Assembly: GCF_024345415.1 (NCBI RefSeq)
Contig: NZ_JAGQBB010000015.1
Span: forward strand, 1-64,000
Origin: Synechococcus sp. Tobar12-5m-g
GTDB lineage: Bacteria; Cyanobacteriota; Cyanobacteriia; PCC-6307; Cyanobiaceae
Length of the DNA stretch: 64,000 nt
Direction: 5' to 3'
Numbering within the stretch: the first letter of the stretch is position 1; each line of letters starts with the position of its first letter. Made by a program: the position numbers and the translations under genes. The notes beneath the pieces are model-generated. The model saw only the letters and a list, made by a program, of their open reading frames with translations. It was not told the origin of the DNA and did not search any database. This document shows positions 9,036 to 16,907 of the stretch, one piece after another.

Positions 9036-9106
9036 TGGGTTGAAGACCATGGGGTGCGGTTGTGCCCTGGTTGACCGTCCATGACTGGCTGGAGAACTGA
9101 TATCCG

Positions 9107-9772
9107 ATGACATCAACCAATGGACGCCTGATCCGGCGGCGAAGCTCCGCAGGCCCCTTGCCGCCCAATCCCCCCCGCCGGCCGCGGGAGGCCACCACCC
9201 CAACCAATCACCCCGCCCGCGCCACCTTCCTGGCCCTCCGGGACCACGGCAAGGTGTACGTGTCCGACCTGCCCCGCCTCTCCCAGGGCCAGCTCAACCT
9301 GATGGGCCAGGAGGCCCGCGAGGTGCTCGACAGCCTGACCCGGCGTCTGCAGGAGCTGGAGCAGCAGATCGGCCTTTCCCCCCTGGAGCAGGAAACCCGG
9401 ATCCGGGCCACCACCAAACGGGATGTCACCGAGCGGTTCATCCGCGCGATCGAGGAGGAGCAGGAGCAACGACGCAACAACCCGGCCCTGCGGGCCGAGG
9501 CCGGCGAATCGATCGCCCGCACCTTTCTGGCCCTGGCCCGTCACCGGCTGCCCGGCACCACCTTCGATGCGCTGATGCAGGAAACCCTCGCCACCTGTGG
9601 CGACCGTGGCGAGGCCGGCCTTGACAACGGCGATGGGGAGGGCGACAGCGCCAGCGAGCCGATCCGACCGATCGCCCCACCGCCAAGACCGGCGCTGGTC
9701 AACCTGCCACGGCCCGCCTCCCTGCCAGTCGTGCTGAGCCCCGATCCCTCACCGCCACGGGCGGTGGGCTAA
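9107..9772 (+). CDS. Conserved-looking hypothetical protein, helical core
   Basis: 221 residues from ATG 9107. Residues 1-40 are basic and Pro-rich and probably disordered. Residues 45-150 are charged and helical, with a coiled-coil-like segment (VLDSLTRRLQELEQQIG) and RFIRAIEEEQEQRRN. The C-terminal 45 residues are Pro-rich. No signal peptide, membrane segment or catalytic motif is visible. It lies 71 bases after purM on the same strand and may share its transcript. I do not recognise a named domain; the compact codon usage and the ribosome-binding context support a real gene. Confidence 0.7.
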   Translation: MTSTNGRLIRRRSSAGPLPPNPPRRPREATTPTNHPARATFLALRDHGKVYVSDLPRLSQGQLNLMGQEAREVLDSLTRRLQELEQQIGLSPLEQETRIRATTKRDVTERFIRAIEEEQEQRRNNPALRAEAGESIARTFLALARHRLPGTTFDALMQETLATCGDRGEAGLDNGDGEGDSASEPIRPIAPPPRPALVNLPRPASLPVVLSPDPSPPRAVG

Positions 9773-9773
9773 C

Positions 9774-9899
9774 TCAAGCGGCCTGAAACGGATTGGCCGG
9801 CATCCGCTCGGGCTGGTACCCCCAGAGAAACTGATTGCCCCAGGCCCAGGTGCCCACGCCGATCGAGGGTTGGTCCGCATCAGGCAGCGGCTTAGGCAT
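9774..9899 (-). pseudogene. N-terminal remnant of an aldo/keto reductase gene
   Basis: On the minus strand an ATG at 9899 opens 41 codons ending TGA at 9774. The translation contains IGVGTWAWGNQFLWGYQPE. This matches the start of the cyanobacterial aldo/keto reductases, whose first strand reads G-(V/L)-GTWAWGN-x-x-(W)GY-x-P. Homology stops after about 35 residues and the frame ends after FQAA. The remaining roughly 280 residues of the barrel, including the catalytic Asp/Tyr/Lys/His set, are absent, because the space downstream is taken by the gene ending at 9772. The simplest reading is a deletion that removed most of the gene. A small expressed peptide is unlikely. Confidence 0.72.
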
Positions 9900-10085
9900 G
9901 GAAGGGTCAGGAATGGGAACAAGAGCAGCAGCCACCACACCGCACCGGCCGGCCGTTCATGGCCATGATCATCGTTTCCGCTCTCCAACCCCCTGAATCC
10001 GCCCTCGCCTGCCGCCGGGCCCCAGCCGGAAGCCATCAGCCCTCGCCAGCCGGCCGTCGTTGCGCCTGGGCCAGCCGCCGAAGCG

Positions 10086-10166
10086 GTGCTCTGCCAGCAC
10101 TGCGGCCGGAGTGCCACCAATGGGCGTCGTTGCCAGGGTTTCTGCGTGGCCGACGCCGACGCCTGA
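10086..10166 (+). CDS. Possible tiny CxxC zinc-ribbon protein (non-ATG start)
   Basis: A frame open from 9969 to the TGA at 10166 ends in LCQHCGRSATNGRRCQGFC followed by VADADA. Four cysteines in a CxxC...C...C layout with NG and CVAD recall a very small conserved protein of picocyanobacteria, recalled from general knowledge and not searched. The only standard start is GTG at 10086, giving 26 residues. An earlier CTG at 9993 would give 57 residues. There is no ATG in frame, so this may be a real mini-protein with an unusual start or a decaying copy. It sits between the reductase remnant and a secreted protein gene. Confidence 0.35.
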   Translation: MLCQHCGRSATNGRRCQGFCVADADA

Positions 10167-10210
10167 ACCGGGACTCACCCACAGTGGATGACAGCTGCAC
10201 CCATCGCCAG

Positions 10211-10732
10211 GTGGTTGGTTCCTTGCTTCCATCCCGTCTGCAGATCCACTTGCTGAGCCTGCTGGTCGGAGGCCTGGCGGCTGCCTCAGCTTCCCTCGCC
10301 CAGCCGCGAGCCACCCCGACCGACACGATCGGCCGATTGCAGAGCGTGGCCCGGAGCTGCAGCAGCAACCTGGCGGCAGCGGCCCAGGCTCCCTGCACAT
10401 CGGTTCAATTCGAGCAACAGGACGGCCTGTTGAACGTTCGCTTCATCAGCCCCGGCCAACGGGGCGGGGAGAGCGACCAACTCAGCTTCGTGGGAACGCT
10501 GCAGCCGGGCAGCGTTCCGATGGCATGCCAACAGGGCCGCTGCCAGTTCCAGGGGGCGATCAGCACCGCGATCGCCAGTGTGAGTGAGCGGAGCTTCGAC
10601 AGCCGCGGCCTGGTCAAGGCCTTGCCGAAAGCCTGGCCGGCCAACGGCAGCTGCCGGATCGATCAACGCCAAGTGCGCTGCGAGGCCAAGGCCCTCAGCC
10701 GCGAACTCTGGAGCGCCACAGCCACGTTCTGA
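10211..10732 (+). CDS. Secreted cysteine-containing protein of unknown function
   Basis: 173 residues from the GTG at 10211; a TTG at 10223 with an AGGTGG box upstream is an equally good start. A signal peptide is evident (hydrophobic run LLSLLVGGLAAASASLA, cleavage near AQPRA). The mature part has six cysteines in spaced pairs (RSC, PCTS, MACQQGRC, GSCR, VRCEA), consistent with three disulfides in the periplasm or outside. The core reads as beta-rich (VQFEQQDGLLNVRFIS, DQLSFVGTLQPGSV). No known domain is recognised. The frame runs upstream to 9959, but that part has no protein-like character. Confidence 0.65.
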   Translation: MVGSLLPSRLQIHLLSLLVGGLAAASASLAQPRATPTDTIGRLQSVARSCSSNLAAAAQAPCTSVQFEQQDGLLNVRFISPGQRGGESDQLSFVGTLQPGSVPMACQQGRCQFQGAISTAIASVSERSFDSRGLVKALPKAWPANGSCRIDQRQVRCEAKALSRELWSATATF

Positions 10733-10758
10733 CCTCCGGGCAGCGACCATCAAAAAAG

Positions 10759-10829
10759 AGGCGGCACCCAGATTCGAACTGGGGGTAAAGGATTTGCAAT
10801 CCTCTGCCTTACCACTTGGCCATGCCGCC
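10759..10829 (-). tRNA. trnC: tRNA-Cys (GCA)
   Basis: The minus strand folds into a complete 71-nt cloverleaf. The 7-bp acceptor is GGCGGCA / TGCCGCC with discriminator U. The anticodon loop TTGCAAA carries GCA, and the T-loop is GTTCGAATC. U73 is the expected cysteine identity base. CCA is not encoded. A T-rich run follows the 3' end. Confidence 0.96.
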
Positions 10830-10872
10830 AGTCGGGAGCAAACTCCCAGAACCGGATCGTATCAGCCATGGC

Positions 10873-12117
10873 ATGCCCTCCCGTCTGCTGGTCCTGAGCA
10901 ACGGCCACGGGGAGGATCTGATCGCCCTGCGGGTGATTAGGGCCCTGCGACTCCGCCAACCCCGGCTCGCCGTGGCGGTTCTGCCCCTGGTGGGCGAGGG
11001 GCTGGGCTTCTGCGAGGCTGAAACGAACGGAGAGCTGGAGCGGATCGGTCCAAGGCGGGAGCTGCCCAGCGGCGGTTTCAGCAACCAGAGCCTGACGGGG
11101 TTGCTGGGGGACCTCTCAGCAGGACTGCCGCTGATCAGCTGGCAGCAGCTCCGGATCGTGCGCCGCTGGGGCCGCCGGGGCCTGCCGGTGCTGGCGATCG
11201 GCGACCTGCTCCCCCTTCTGCTGGCCTGGGCCAGCGGTGCCCCCTATGGCTTCATCGGCACCCCGAAAAGCGATTACACCTGGCGGAGTGGGCCGGGCCG
11301 CGATCGAGTCGCCGATGGCTATCACCGCTGCAAGGGAAGCGAATGGGACCCGTGGGAGTGGCTTCTGATGCGCCAGCGGCGTTGCCGCCTGGTGGCGGTG
11401 CGGGACGCCCTCACGGCCCGGGGGCTGCGTCGCCATGGCGTGCGGGCCCTGGCACCGGGAAACCCGATGATGGATGGCCTCGATGCGCTGCCGCTGCCAG
11501 CGGCCCTGGCCCACCGCCGACGGTTGGTGCTGCTCTGCGGCAGCAGGATGCCTGAAGCCCTCACCAACCTGCGGCGGCTGCTGGAGGCCCTCCACACGCT
11601 CCGCCCAAGGGGGGAGCCGCTGGTGGTGCTCTGTCCCACCGGCTCCAGGCCCACGGCCGGCCAACTCGAACCGCTGTTGCGAGCCAAGCACTTCACCCCG
11701 GCCACCCCTCCCGAGGGCTGCGGCGCCACCAGCGCCTGGCAGCGCGGCAGCCTGTCGCTGCTGATCGGCAACGGTGCCTTTCGCCGCTGGGCGGCCTGGG
11801 GGGAGGTGGGGCTGGCCACGGCCGGCACCGCCACCGAACAACTGGTGGGGCTGGGCATTCCGGCCCTTTCCCTGCCGGGTCCCGGGCCCCAGTTCAAGGC
11901 AGGGTTCGCCCGGCGCCAGAGCCGGCTGCTGGGTGGGGCGGTGCGGGTCTGCCCCGCCCCGGAGGCCCTCGCCGCAGCGCTGGGCGACCTGCTGGCCAAC
12001 CGCAGCGAGTGCGGGGCCCTGGCGCGGATCGGCCGGCGAAGAATGGGGGCAGCCGGGGGCAGCGAGCGACTGGCCGCCCTTCTGGAGAAGGATCTGCTCG
12101 GCCAGGGGCAAGGATGA
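10873..12117 (+). CDS. Lipid-A-disaccharide synthase-related protein (TIGR03492-like)
   Basis: 414 residues from the ATG at 10873 (MPSRLLVLSNGHGEDLIA). It resembles the cyanobacterial LpxB-like family with a GT-B glycosyltransferase fold. The N-terminal SNGHGED replaces the usual LpxB start, and GFIGTPKSDYTW and GNPMMDG lie mid-protein. The C-terminal nucleotide-sugar half has GLATAGTATEQLVGLGIPALSLPG, with the E of TATEQ where the donor is usually bound. True lpxB is a different gene, so this is a paralogue of unknown acceptor. The frame extends upstream over the tRNA-Cys region, but homology starts here. Confidence 0.8.
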   Translation: MPSRLLVLSNGHGEDLIALRVIRALRLRQPRLAVAVLPLVGEGLGFCEAETNGELERIGPRRELPSGGFSNQSLTGLLGDLSAGLPLISWQQLRIVRRWGRRGLPVLAIGDLLPLLLAWASGAPYGFIGTPKSDYTWRSGPGRDRVADGYHRCKGSEWDPWEWLLMRQRRCRLVAVRDALTARGLRRHGVRALAPGNPMMDGLDALPLPAALAHRRRLVLLCGSRMPEALTNLRRLLEALHTLRPRGEPLVVLCPTGSRPTAGQLEPLLRAKHFTPATPPEGCGATSAWQRGSLSLLIGNGAFRRWAAWGEVGLATAGTATEQLVGLGIPALSLPGPGPQFKAGFARRQSRLLGGAVRVCPAPEALAAALGDLLANRSECGALARIGRRRMGAAGGSERLAALLEKDLLGQGQG

Positions 12118-12144
12118 TGAACCAACCTCCCCGTCACCCCGCCG

Positions 12145-12402
12145 ATGCCCGCCCCCACTGACCGGGCCTACGCCGCCGTCACCGGAAGCCTGGCCAGCCT
12201 GCTGGGCATCAGCATCGCCTCGGCGCGCCGACGGGTGGATCAGCAGGCCGCCCGGGAGGAGGTCCGCGATGCCGGCGGGCGGGTGGCCATCGCCGAGCGG
12301 ATGATCGAGCTGGCGCGGGGCTCCACCCAGGAGCAAACCCGATTGCTGGATTCGCTGCTCACCGCCGAAAGCGACGAGGCGAATTACCTCGACGAAGACT
12401 GA
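12145..12402 (+). CDS. Small uncharacterised protein (85 aa)
   Basis: ATG 12145 to TGA 12402. It is rich in Ala, Arg and Glu and predicted helical (SLASLLGISIASARRRVDQQ, then RVAIAERMIELA), with an acidic C terminus (ANYLDED). No signal peptide, membrane segment or cysteine is present. It follows the LpxB-like gene by 27 bases and is probably co-transcribed. I do not recognise the family. Confidence 0.6.
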   Translation: MPAPTDRAYAAVTGSLASLLGISIASARRRVDQQAAREEVRDAGGRVAIAERMIELARGSTQEQTRLLDSLLTAESDEANYLDED

Positions 12403-12465
12403 GCCGACGAAGTCCGACTCCACGACGACCGAGCCATCGCGGCGCCCTCCCCGGGCACCCCGACT

Positions 12466-13113
12466 TCAGTGCTCGAAAACCGAGCCGAAGCGGCGGCGAT
12501 CCAGTTCGGAGAACACGGGGATGCAGGCGAAGCAGCGGCGGGCCAGCTCAAGCCGTTCTTCCCGCTCCAGGATCGTGGTCAAGCGCTCGTAGGCCGGCAG
12601 CAGGTAGCGCACGTCGTTGGCGGCATACAGCAGCTGCGCTTCGCCCAGATCCTCGACCCGGCCCCAGTCGCTGCTCTGGGCCTGCTTGTCGAGCTCCACC
12701 CCCACCAGTTCCTGCACCACCTCCTTGAGCCCGTGCCGGGAGCTGTAGGTGCGGGCCAGGCGGCTGGCCACCTTGGTGCAGAACAGCGGCTGCACGGCGA
12801 TCCCCAGGCCCTCACCCAGGGCCGCCACATCGAAGCGGGCGAAGTGGAACACCTTCTCGATCGCGGGGTTCTCCAGCAGCTGCTGGAGCAGCGGGGCGGC
12901 GCTCTGGCCCCGGGCGATGCGGATGCAGCAGACGTTGTCGAGGCCGTCGGCGATCTGGACCAGGCAGAGGCGATCCCGCCCATGCACCAGCCCCATCGCC
13001 TCCGTGTCCACCGCCAGGGCCGGAGCCGCCGAGAGCAAGGCCAGCCACTCCGGATCGAGGTCACCGTCAAACAGCGCAAAGCGAACAGGAGCGGTGGCAG
13101 AGGCTTGGGCCAT
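12466..13113 (-). CDS. rnd: Ribonuclease D-like 3'-5' exonuclease
   Basis: 215-residue DEDD-family exonuclease without the C-terminal HRDC domains, the compact form usual in cyanobacteria. Motif I is AVDTEAMGL (Asp and Glu metal ligands). FHFARFDVAAL supplies motif II. YAANDVRYLLP supplies motif III with the conserved Tyr and Asp. It probably trims structured RNAs such as tRNA precursors. The ATG at 13113 (MAQASATAPVRF) is chosen; another in-frame ATG at 13137 would add eight residues. It diverges from the next gene with only about 75 bases between starts, so their promoters must overlap. Confidence 0.88.
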   Translation of the reverse strand: MAQASATAPVRFALFDGDLDPEWLALLSAAPALAVDTEAMGLVHGRDRLCLVQIADGLDNVCCIRIARGQSAAPLLQQLLENPAIEKVFHFARFDVAALGEGLGIAVQPLFCTKVASRLARTYSSRHGLKEVVQELVGVELDKQAQSSDWGRVEDLGEAQLLYAANDVRYLLPAYERLTTILEREERLELARRCFACIPVFSELDRRRFGSVFEH

Positions 13114-13189
13114 GGACGGGGCAGCAACGGCTGCCATCGTCGCCTCCAGCTCGGCCAGGGTGAGAATGGCCGCACCTGCAGCTCCCGCC

Positions 13190-13744
13190 ATGCCCCTCAC
13201 CCTGGGCTCCACCCTGCTCCTCACCCTTCTGATGACCGTGGGGCTGGTGTTTTTCCTGCGGGCAGCCAGCAAGGACCGCACCACCGTCGTCGACGTGCAT
13301 TCCCCCCAGCCCGCCCTCGACGTGCTCGAAGGCCTCAGCCAGTGGCTGCTGCAACGGGGCTGGCAAGCCGAGGCGGGCGACCCGGAGCGGCGCCTGCTGC
13401 GGTTCCGCGGCCGGGTGGCCTCTAGCCTGCACCTCGCCCTGCTGTTGTCGCTGCTTGGTGGCGTGGGCGGCGCCTGTCTTGGCCTGGTGCTCCGGCAACT
13501 CTCCACCGGCCTGGGCTGGTGGCCGCTGCTGCTTACCCTGCTCGGTCCCGTGGCGGGCTGGGTCTACCGGCGCCGGGCCGCTCGCCAGGAGGAGGTGGAA
13601 CTCCGCCTGATCAGCGAGGACGAGGCGCCCTGCAGCAGCCTGCGCCTACGGGCCCACCGGGATGAGCTGATCGCCCTGGAACAGGAGCTGGCCCCCCGGC
13701 TCCAGCTCTCCAGTGACGGCTCCCTGCTCAGCTCACCGATCTGA
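13190..13744 (+). CDS. Cofactor assembly of complex C subunit B (CCB2/CCB4 family)
   Basis: 184-residue thylakoid membrane protein. Membrane segment 1 is near residues 4-20 (TLLLTLLMTVGLVFFLRA). A cytoplasmic stretch contains DRTTVVDVHS and LSQWLLQRGW. Two more hydrophobic segments run at about 80-120 (LHLALLLSLLGGVGGACLG and WPLLLTLLGPVAGWVY). This fits the DUF2930/CCB2-CCB4 proteins, which help attach haem c-i covalently to cytochrome b6. The ATG at 13190 is chosen; an ATG 24 bases upstream is possible. Four bases separate its stop from the next start. Confidence 0.75.
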   Translation: MPLTLGSTLLLTLLMTVGLVFFLRAASKDRTTVVDVHSPQPALDVLEGLSQWLLQRGWQAEAGDPERRLLRFRGRVASSLHLALLLSLLGGVGGACLGLVLRQLSTGLGWWPLLLTLLGPVAGWVYRRRAARQEEVELRLISEDEAPCSSLRLRAHRDELIALEQELAPRLQLSSDGSLLSSPI

Positions 13745-13747
13745 GGA

Positions 13748-14671
13748 ATGTCCACGATGCGCCCACCCGTCCGCTCTGCCCTTCTGCTCGCGGCCCTGTT
13801 CAGCGCCGGCGGCGGAAGTTCTGCCCTCGCCAATGAGATCGCTCCTCGATCGGGCACCAGCCTGGCCAGCGGCGCGGCCGGAGCCGCCTCCCTGGGAGCC
13901 CCGCCCGCCACGAACGACTACGACCCCCTCACCGGCCCGCGCAGCCGGCTTGCCAAGGACTGGATCGGCCTGCGGGCCCTGTCGGCCGACACCCCCATCC
14001 TGGTGATGGCCGGCCACGCCGATTCCCAGAACATCGGCGGATCGGGCACCCATGGAGCCGCCGTCGCCCTGGCCCGGGACAGCCCGATGTTCCCGGGCAT
14101 CACCGACGAGCTCTACTGGAACATCGTGATCGCCCAGGCGGTGGTGCAACTCGGTCAGCAGCGGGGGCTGCAGATTCGCTACCACGAACCGCCGTTCCGC
14201 ACCATCGTCAACGGGGATGCCCCCGGAACGAACTGGAGTGCGGGCCGTGAGCACAGCGCAATCGGCGGCTACGCCCTGGAGATCCACTTCGACGCCTACG
14301 GCCCGGACGGCATCGGCTCAGGACTGATCCCGGCGATCAACCAGCCGTTCAGCCGCCTCGACGAAAGCCTGGCGGCGGCCTTCGGCGCCTACCCGATGGC
14401 CTTCCGCGGCGGGCTCGGTGGACCGAAGCGAGGCATCGCCCTGCTGGAGATCGGCAAGCTGGAAGGGACGCTCGAGGCGAATCTGAGGGATCCGGCCCGC
14501 CGTCCGGCCACGGTGCAGGCGATTGCCGAGCGGGTGGTCGTCGCCCTTCAGCAAGGGCTTGGCCAGCCGGCGTTGGACGCTCCGGGGCTCACCCAGCTCA
14601 ATCCACCGCCAGGTGGGGTTGGCAGCGCTCCTCCAGGGAGGGGTCGGTCAGCCAGTCCTGGGGCCTGGTGA
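13748..14671 (+). CDS. Secreted N-acetylmuramoyl-L-alanine amidase-like protein
   Basis: 307 residues with a signal peptide (core [13 protein letters not shown], cleavage near ALANE). The central part resembles zinc amidases of the Amidase_3 fold. [10 protein letters not shown] supplies a candidate metal His, [12 protein letters not shown] a second His, and LEIGKLEG the late catalytic Glu. The usual GHGG first motif is altered to GHAD, so activity is not certain. The C-terminal 25 residues are Pro/Gly-rich and are read through the 3' end of the convergent hemF gene, with a 74-base overlap. The start follows the CCB gene by three bases, so the two are probably one transcript. Confidence 0.7.
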   Translation: MSTMRPPVRSALLLAALFSAGGGSSALANEIAPRSGTSLASGAAGAASLGAPPATNDYDPLTGPRSRLAKDWIGLRALSADTPILVMAGHADSQNIGGSGTHGAAVALARDSPMFPGITDELYWNIVIAQAVVQLGQQRGLQIRYHEPPFRTIVNGDAPGTNWSAGREHSAIGGYALEIHFDAYGPDGIGSGLIPAINQPFSRLDESLAAAFGAYPMAFRGGLGGPKRGIALLEIGKLEGTLEANLRDPARRPATVQAIAERVVVALQQGLGQPALDAPGLTQLNPPPGGVGSAPPGRGRSASPGAW

Positions 14672-15686
14672 ACACCTCCGTGAGCAGGGCCTCACGGCTG
14701 CCGGGCTCCGGGGTGTAGCCATACTCCCAGCGCACCAGCGGCGGCAGCGACATCAGAATGGATTCCGTGCGCCCGTTGGTCTGCAGACCGAAGATCGTGC
14801 CGCGATCGAACACGAGGTTGAACTCCACGTAGCGGCCGCGGCGATAGAGCTGGAACTGGCGCTCCCGCTCGCCATAGGGGGTGTCGTGGCGCTTGGTCAC
14901 GATCGGCGCGTAGCTGGGCAGGAAGCCATGCCCACAGGCCTGGGCCAGTTGAAACAACTGCTCCCAGCTCTGCTGTTGCGCGCCGGCGGTGGCGGCGCGT
15001 TCAGCGGCGGGACCCGCCGGGTCCTGGCCCTTGTAAAGGGTGCCGGCCGGATCCTGGTAGTCGTAGAAGATGCCGCCGATGCCGCGGGTTTCGCCGCGGT
15101 GCTTCAGGAAGAAGTAGTCGTCGCACCAGGCCTTGAACACCGGGTAGTAGGCGGGATTGACGCTGTCGCAGGCGCCCTTCAAGGTGCGATGGAAGTGAAT
15201 GGCATCGGAGAGGAACGGATAGAAGGGGGTCAGGTCGGCCCCGCCTCCGAACCACCAGACCGGGCCCGCTTCGAAGTAGCGGTAGTTGAGATGCACCGTG
15301 GGCACGTAGGGGTTGCGGGGGTGCAACACCATCGAGGTCCCGGTGGCAAACCAGGCCTGCCCCTCCGCCTCGGGCCGCTGGCTGAGGATGGAGGGGGGGA
15401 GGCGGTCGCCCTCCACCTCGGAGAAGTTCACGCCTCCCTGCTCGAAGACGCGGCCGGCCGTCATCACCCGGGAGCGGCCGCCGCCGCCCTCCGCCCGCTC
15501 CCAGCTCTCCTCCTGGAAGGTGGCTTCGCCATCGAGGGCCTCGAGACCGGCGCAGATGCTGTCCTGCAGACCCATCAGCAGGCCCCTGGCCCGGGCCCTT
15601 GAATCGGATGGCGGTGCCGCGAGGGCCGTCGGATTCGCTTCGATCTGCTGGGCCACGCCGTTCTGCCTCCCTGGTTGTTCCGCCAC
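14598..15686 (-). CDS. hemF: Oxygen-dependent coproporphyrinogen III oxidase
   Basis: Converts coproporphyrinogen III to protoporphyrinogen IX with O2, in haem, chlorophyll and bilin supply. The product has 362 residues with a GTG start at 15686. Signature stretches are [17 protein letters not shown]-like (here starting [10 protein letters not shown]), [38 protein letters not shown] and [14 protein letters not shown]. Length is normal for the aerobic enzyme. The N-terminal 25 residues are a variable extension. Its 3' end overlaps the amidase-like gene tail-to-tail. Confidence 0.97.
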   Translation of the reverse strand: MAEQPGRQNGVAQQIEANPTALAAPPSDSRARARGLLMGLQDSICAGLEALDGEATFQEESWERAEGGGGRSRVMTAGRVFEQGGVNFSEVEGDRLPPSILSQRPEAEGQAWFATGTSMVLHPRNPYVPTVHLNYRYFEAGPVWWFGGGADLTPFYPFLSDAIHFHRTLKGACDSVNPAYYPVFKAWCDDYFFLKHRGETRGIGGIFYDYQDPAGTLYKGQDPAGPAAERAATAGAQQQSWEQLFQLAQACGHGFLPSYAPIVTKRHDTPYGERERQFQLYRRGRYVEFNLVFDRGTIFGLQTNGRTESILMSLPPLVRWEYGYTPEPGSREALLTEVFTRPQDWLTDPSLEERCQPHLAVD

Positions 15687-15804
15687 TCAACAGCAAGCCC
15701 CGGCTGGGGCGTTGAAATCCTGCCCACCTTTCCAGGTCGCCGCCCCCCTCCACAATCTTTCGAGAGCCTCTGTCACGGGCACGCCGCCTAGGATCAACTT
15801 TCGA

Positions 15805-16902
15805 ATGACTGCCGATGGGATGGCCACCGCTGATCAAGCGCTCGAGGCCTTGAAGCCTCTCTGTGACGCGGGAAGTGGCCGTACCCTCCTGGACCTGGCC
15901 TGGATCAGCCAGGTGCGGATCCAGGCCAACCGGGCCGTGTTCCGCCTCGCCCTGCCCGGTTATGCCACCAGCCAGCGGGAACGGATCGCCGCCGATGCCC
16001 GCGCCGCCCTGCTGGGTCTTGAGGGGATCGAGGACGTGCAGGTTGAGCTGTCCCAACCCGAACCAGCCGATTCCGGCCACAGCCATGGCCCCGCCGCCGG
16101 CTCCTTGCCGGCCCAGAAGGGCATCCCCGGCGTCAAGCGGGTGATCGCCGTGAGCAGTGGCAAGGGGGGGGTGGGCAAGAGCACCGTGGCGGTGAACCTG
16201 GCCTGCGCCATGGCTCGCCAGGGCCTGAAGGTGGGCCTGCTCGACGCCGACATCTACGGGCCCAACGTTCCCACCATGCTGGGGGTGGCCGATCGCACCC
16301 CACAGGTGCGCGGCAGCGGCGAGCAGCAGATTCTCACGCCGATCGAGGTCTGCGGCGTTGCGATGGTGTCGATGGGGCTGCTGATTCAGGAGAACCAGCC
16401 GGTGGTCTGGCGGGGGCCGATGCTGAACGGCATCATCCGCCAGTTTCTGTACCAGGTGGAGTGGGGCGAGCGCGATGTGCTCGTGGTTGACCTGCCGCCC
16501 GGCACCGGCGATGCCCAGCTCACCCTCGCCCAGGCCGTTCCGATGGCCGGCGTGGTGATCGTCACCACACCTCAGAAGGTGTCGCTCCAGGATGCCAGGC
16601 GGGGCCTGGCGATGTTTCTGCAGATGGGGGTGACCGTGCTCGGGGTGATCGAGAACATGAGCGTGTTCATCCCCCCCGATCGGCCCGAGGCGCGCTACGC
16701 CATTTTCGGCTCCGGTGGCGGCGCCGAACTGGCGGCCGAGGCCGATGTGCCGCTGCTGGCCCAGCTGCCCCTGGAGATGGGGGTGGTCGAGGGGGGTGAC
16801 CGGGGCCTGCCGGTGGTGGTGGCCCAGCCGGAATCCCCCACGGCCCAGGCCTTCCTGGCGCTGGCCGACGCACTTCTGCTGCCGAGCCTGAGCCCCGCCT
16901 GA
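15805..16902 (+). CDS. mrp: Mrp/ApbC family iron-sulfur cluster carrier ATPase
   Basis: 365 residues. Residues 1-95 are a MIP18/DUF59-type domain. Residues 105-350 are the P-loop NTPase with the deviant Walker A SSGKGGVGKST, followed by DADIYGPNVPTMLG, VVDLPPGTGDAQLTL and GVIENMS. The usual CxxC cluster-binding pair after the GVIENM segment is missing: the text reads FIPPDRPEARYAIFGSGGG. This is a variation also seen in other cyanobacterial Mrp proteins. The ATG at 15805 is chosen because homology begins shortly after; a second ATG lies at 15820. rodA begins six bases after the stop. Confidence 0.9.
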   Translation: MTADGMATADQALEALKPLCDAGSGRTLLDLAWISQVRIQANRAVFRLALPGYATSQRERIAADARAALLGLEGIEDVQVELSQPEPADSGHSHGPAAGSLPAQKGIPGVKRVIAVSSGKGGVGKSTVAVNLACAMARQGLKVGLLDADIYGPNVPTMLGVADRTPQVRGSGEQQILTPIEVCGVAMVSMGLLIQENQPVVWRGPMLNGIIRQFLYQVEWGERDVLVVDLPPGTGDAQLTLAQAVPMAGVVIVTTPQKVSLQDARRGLAMFLQMGVTVLGVIENMSVFIPPDRPEARYAIFGSGGGAELAAEADVPLLAQLPLEMGVVEGGDRGLPVVVAQPESPTAQAFLALADALLLPSLSPA

Positions 16903-16907
16903 ACGCC

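Noticed and set aside
11116-12423. 435-codon minus-strand frame opposite the LpxB-like gene
   Set aside because: Gly/Gln/His/Arg-rich shadow; the plus-strand frame carries the conserved glycosyltransferase motifs.
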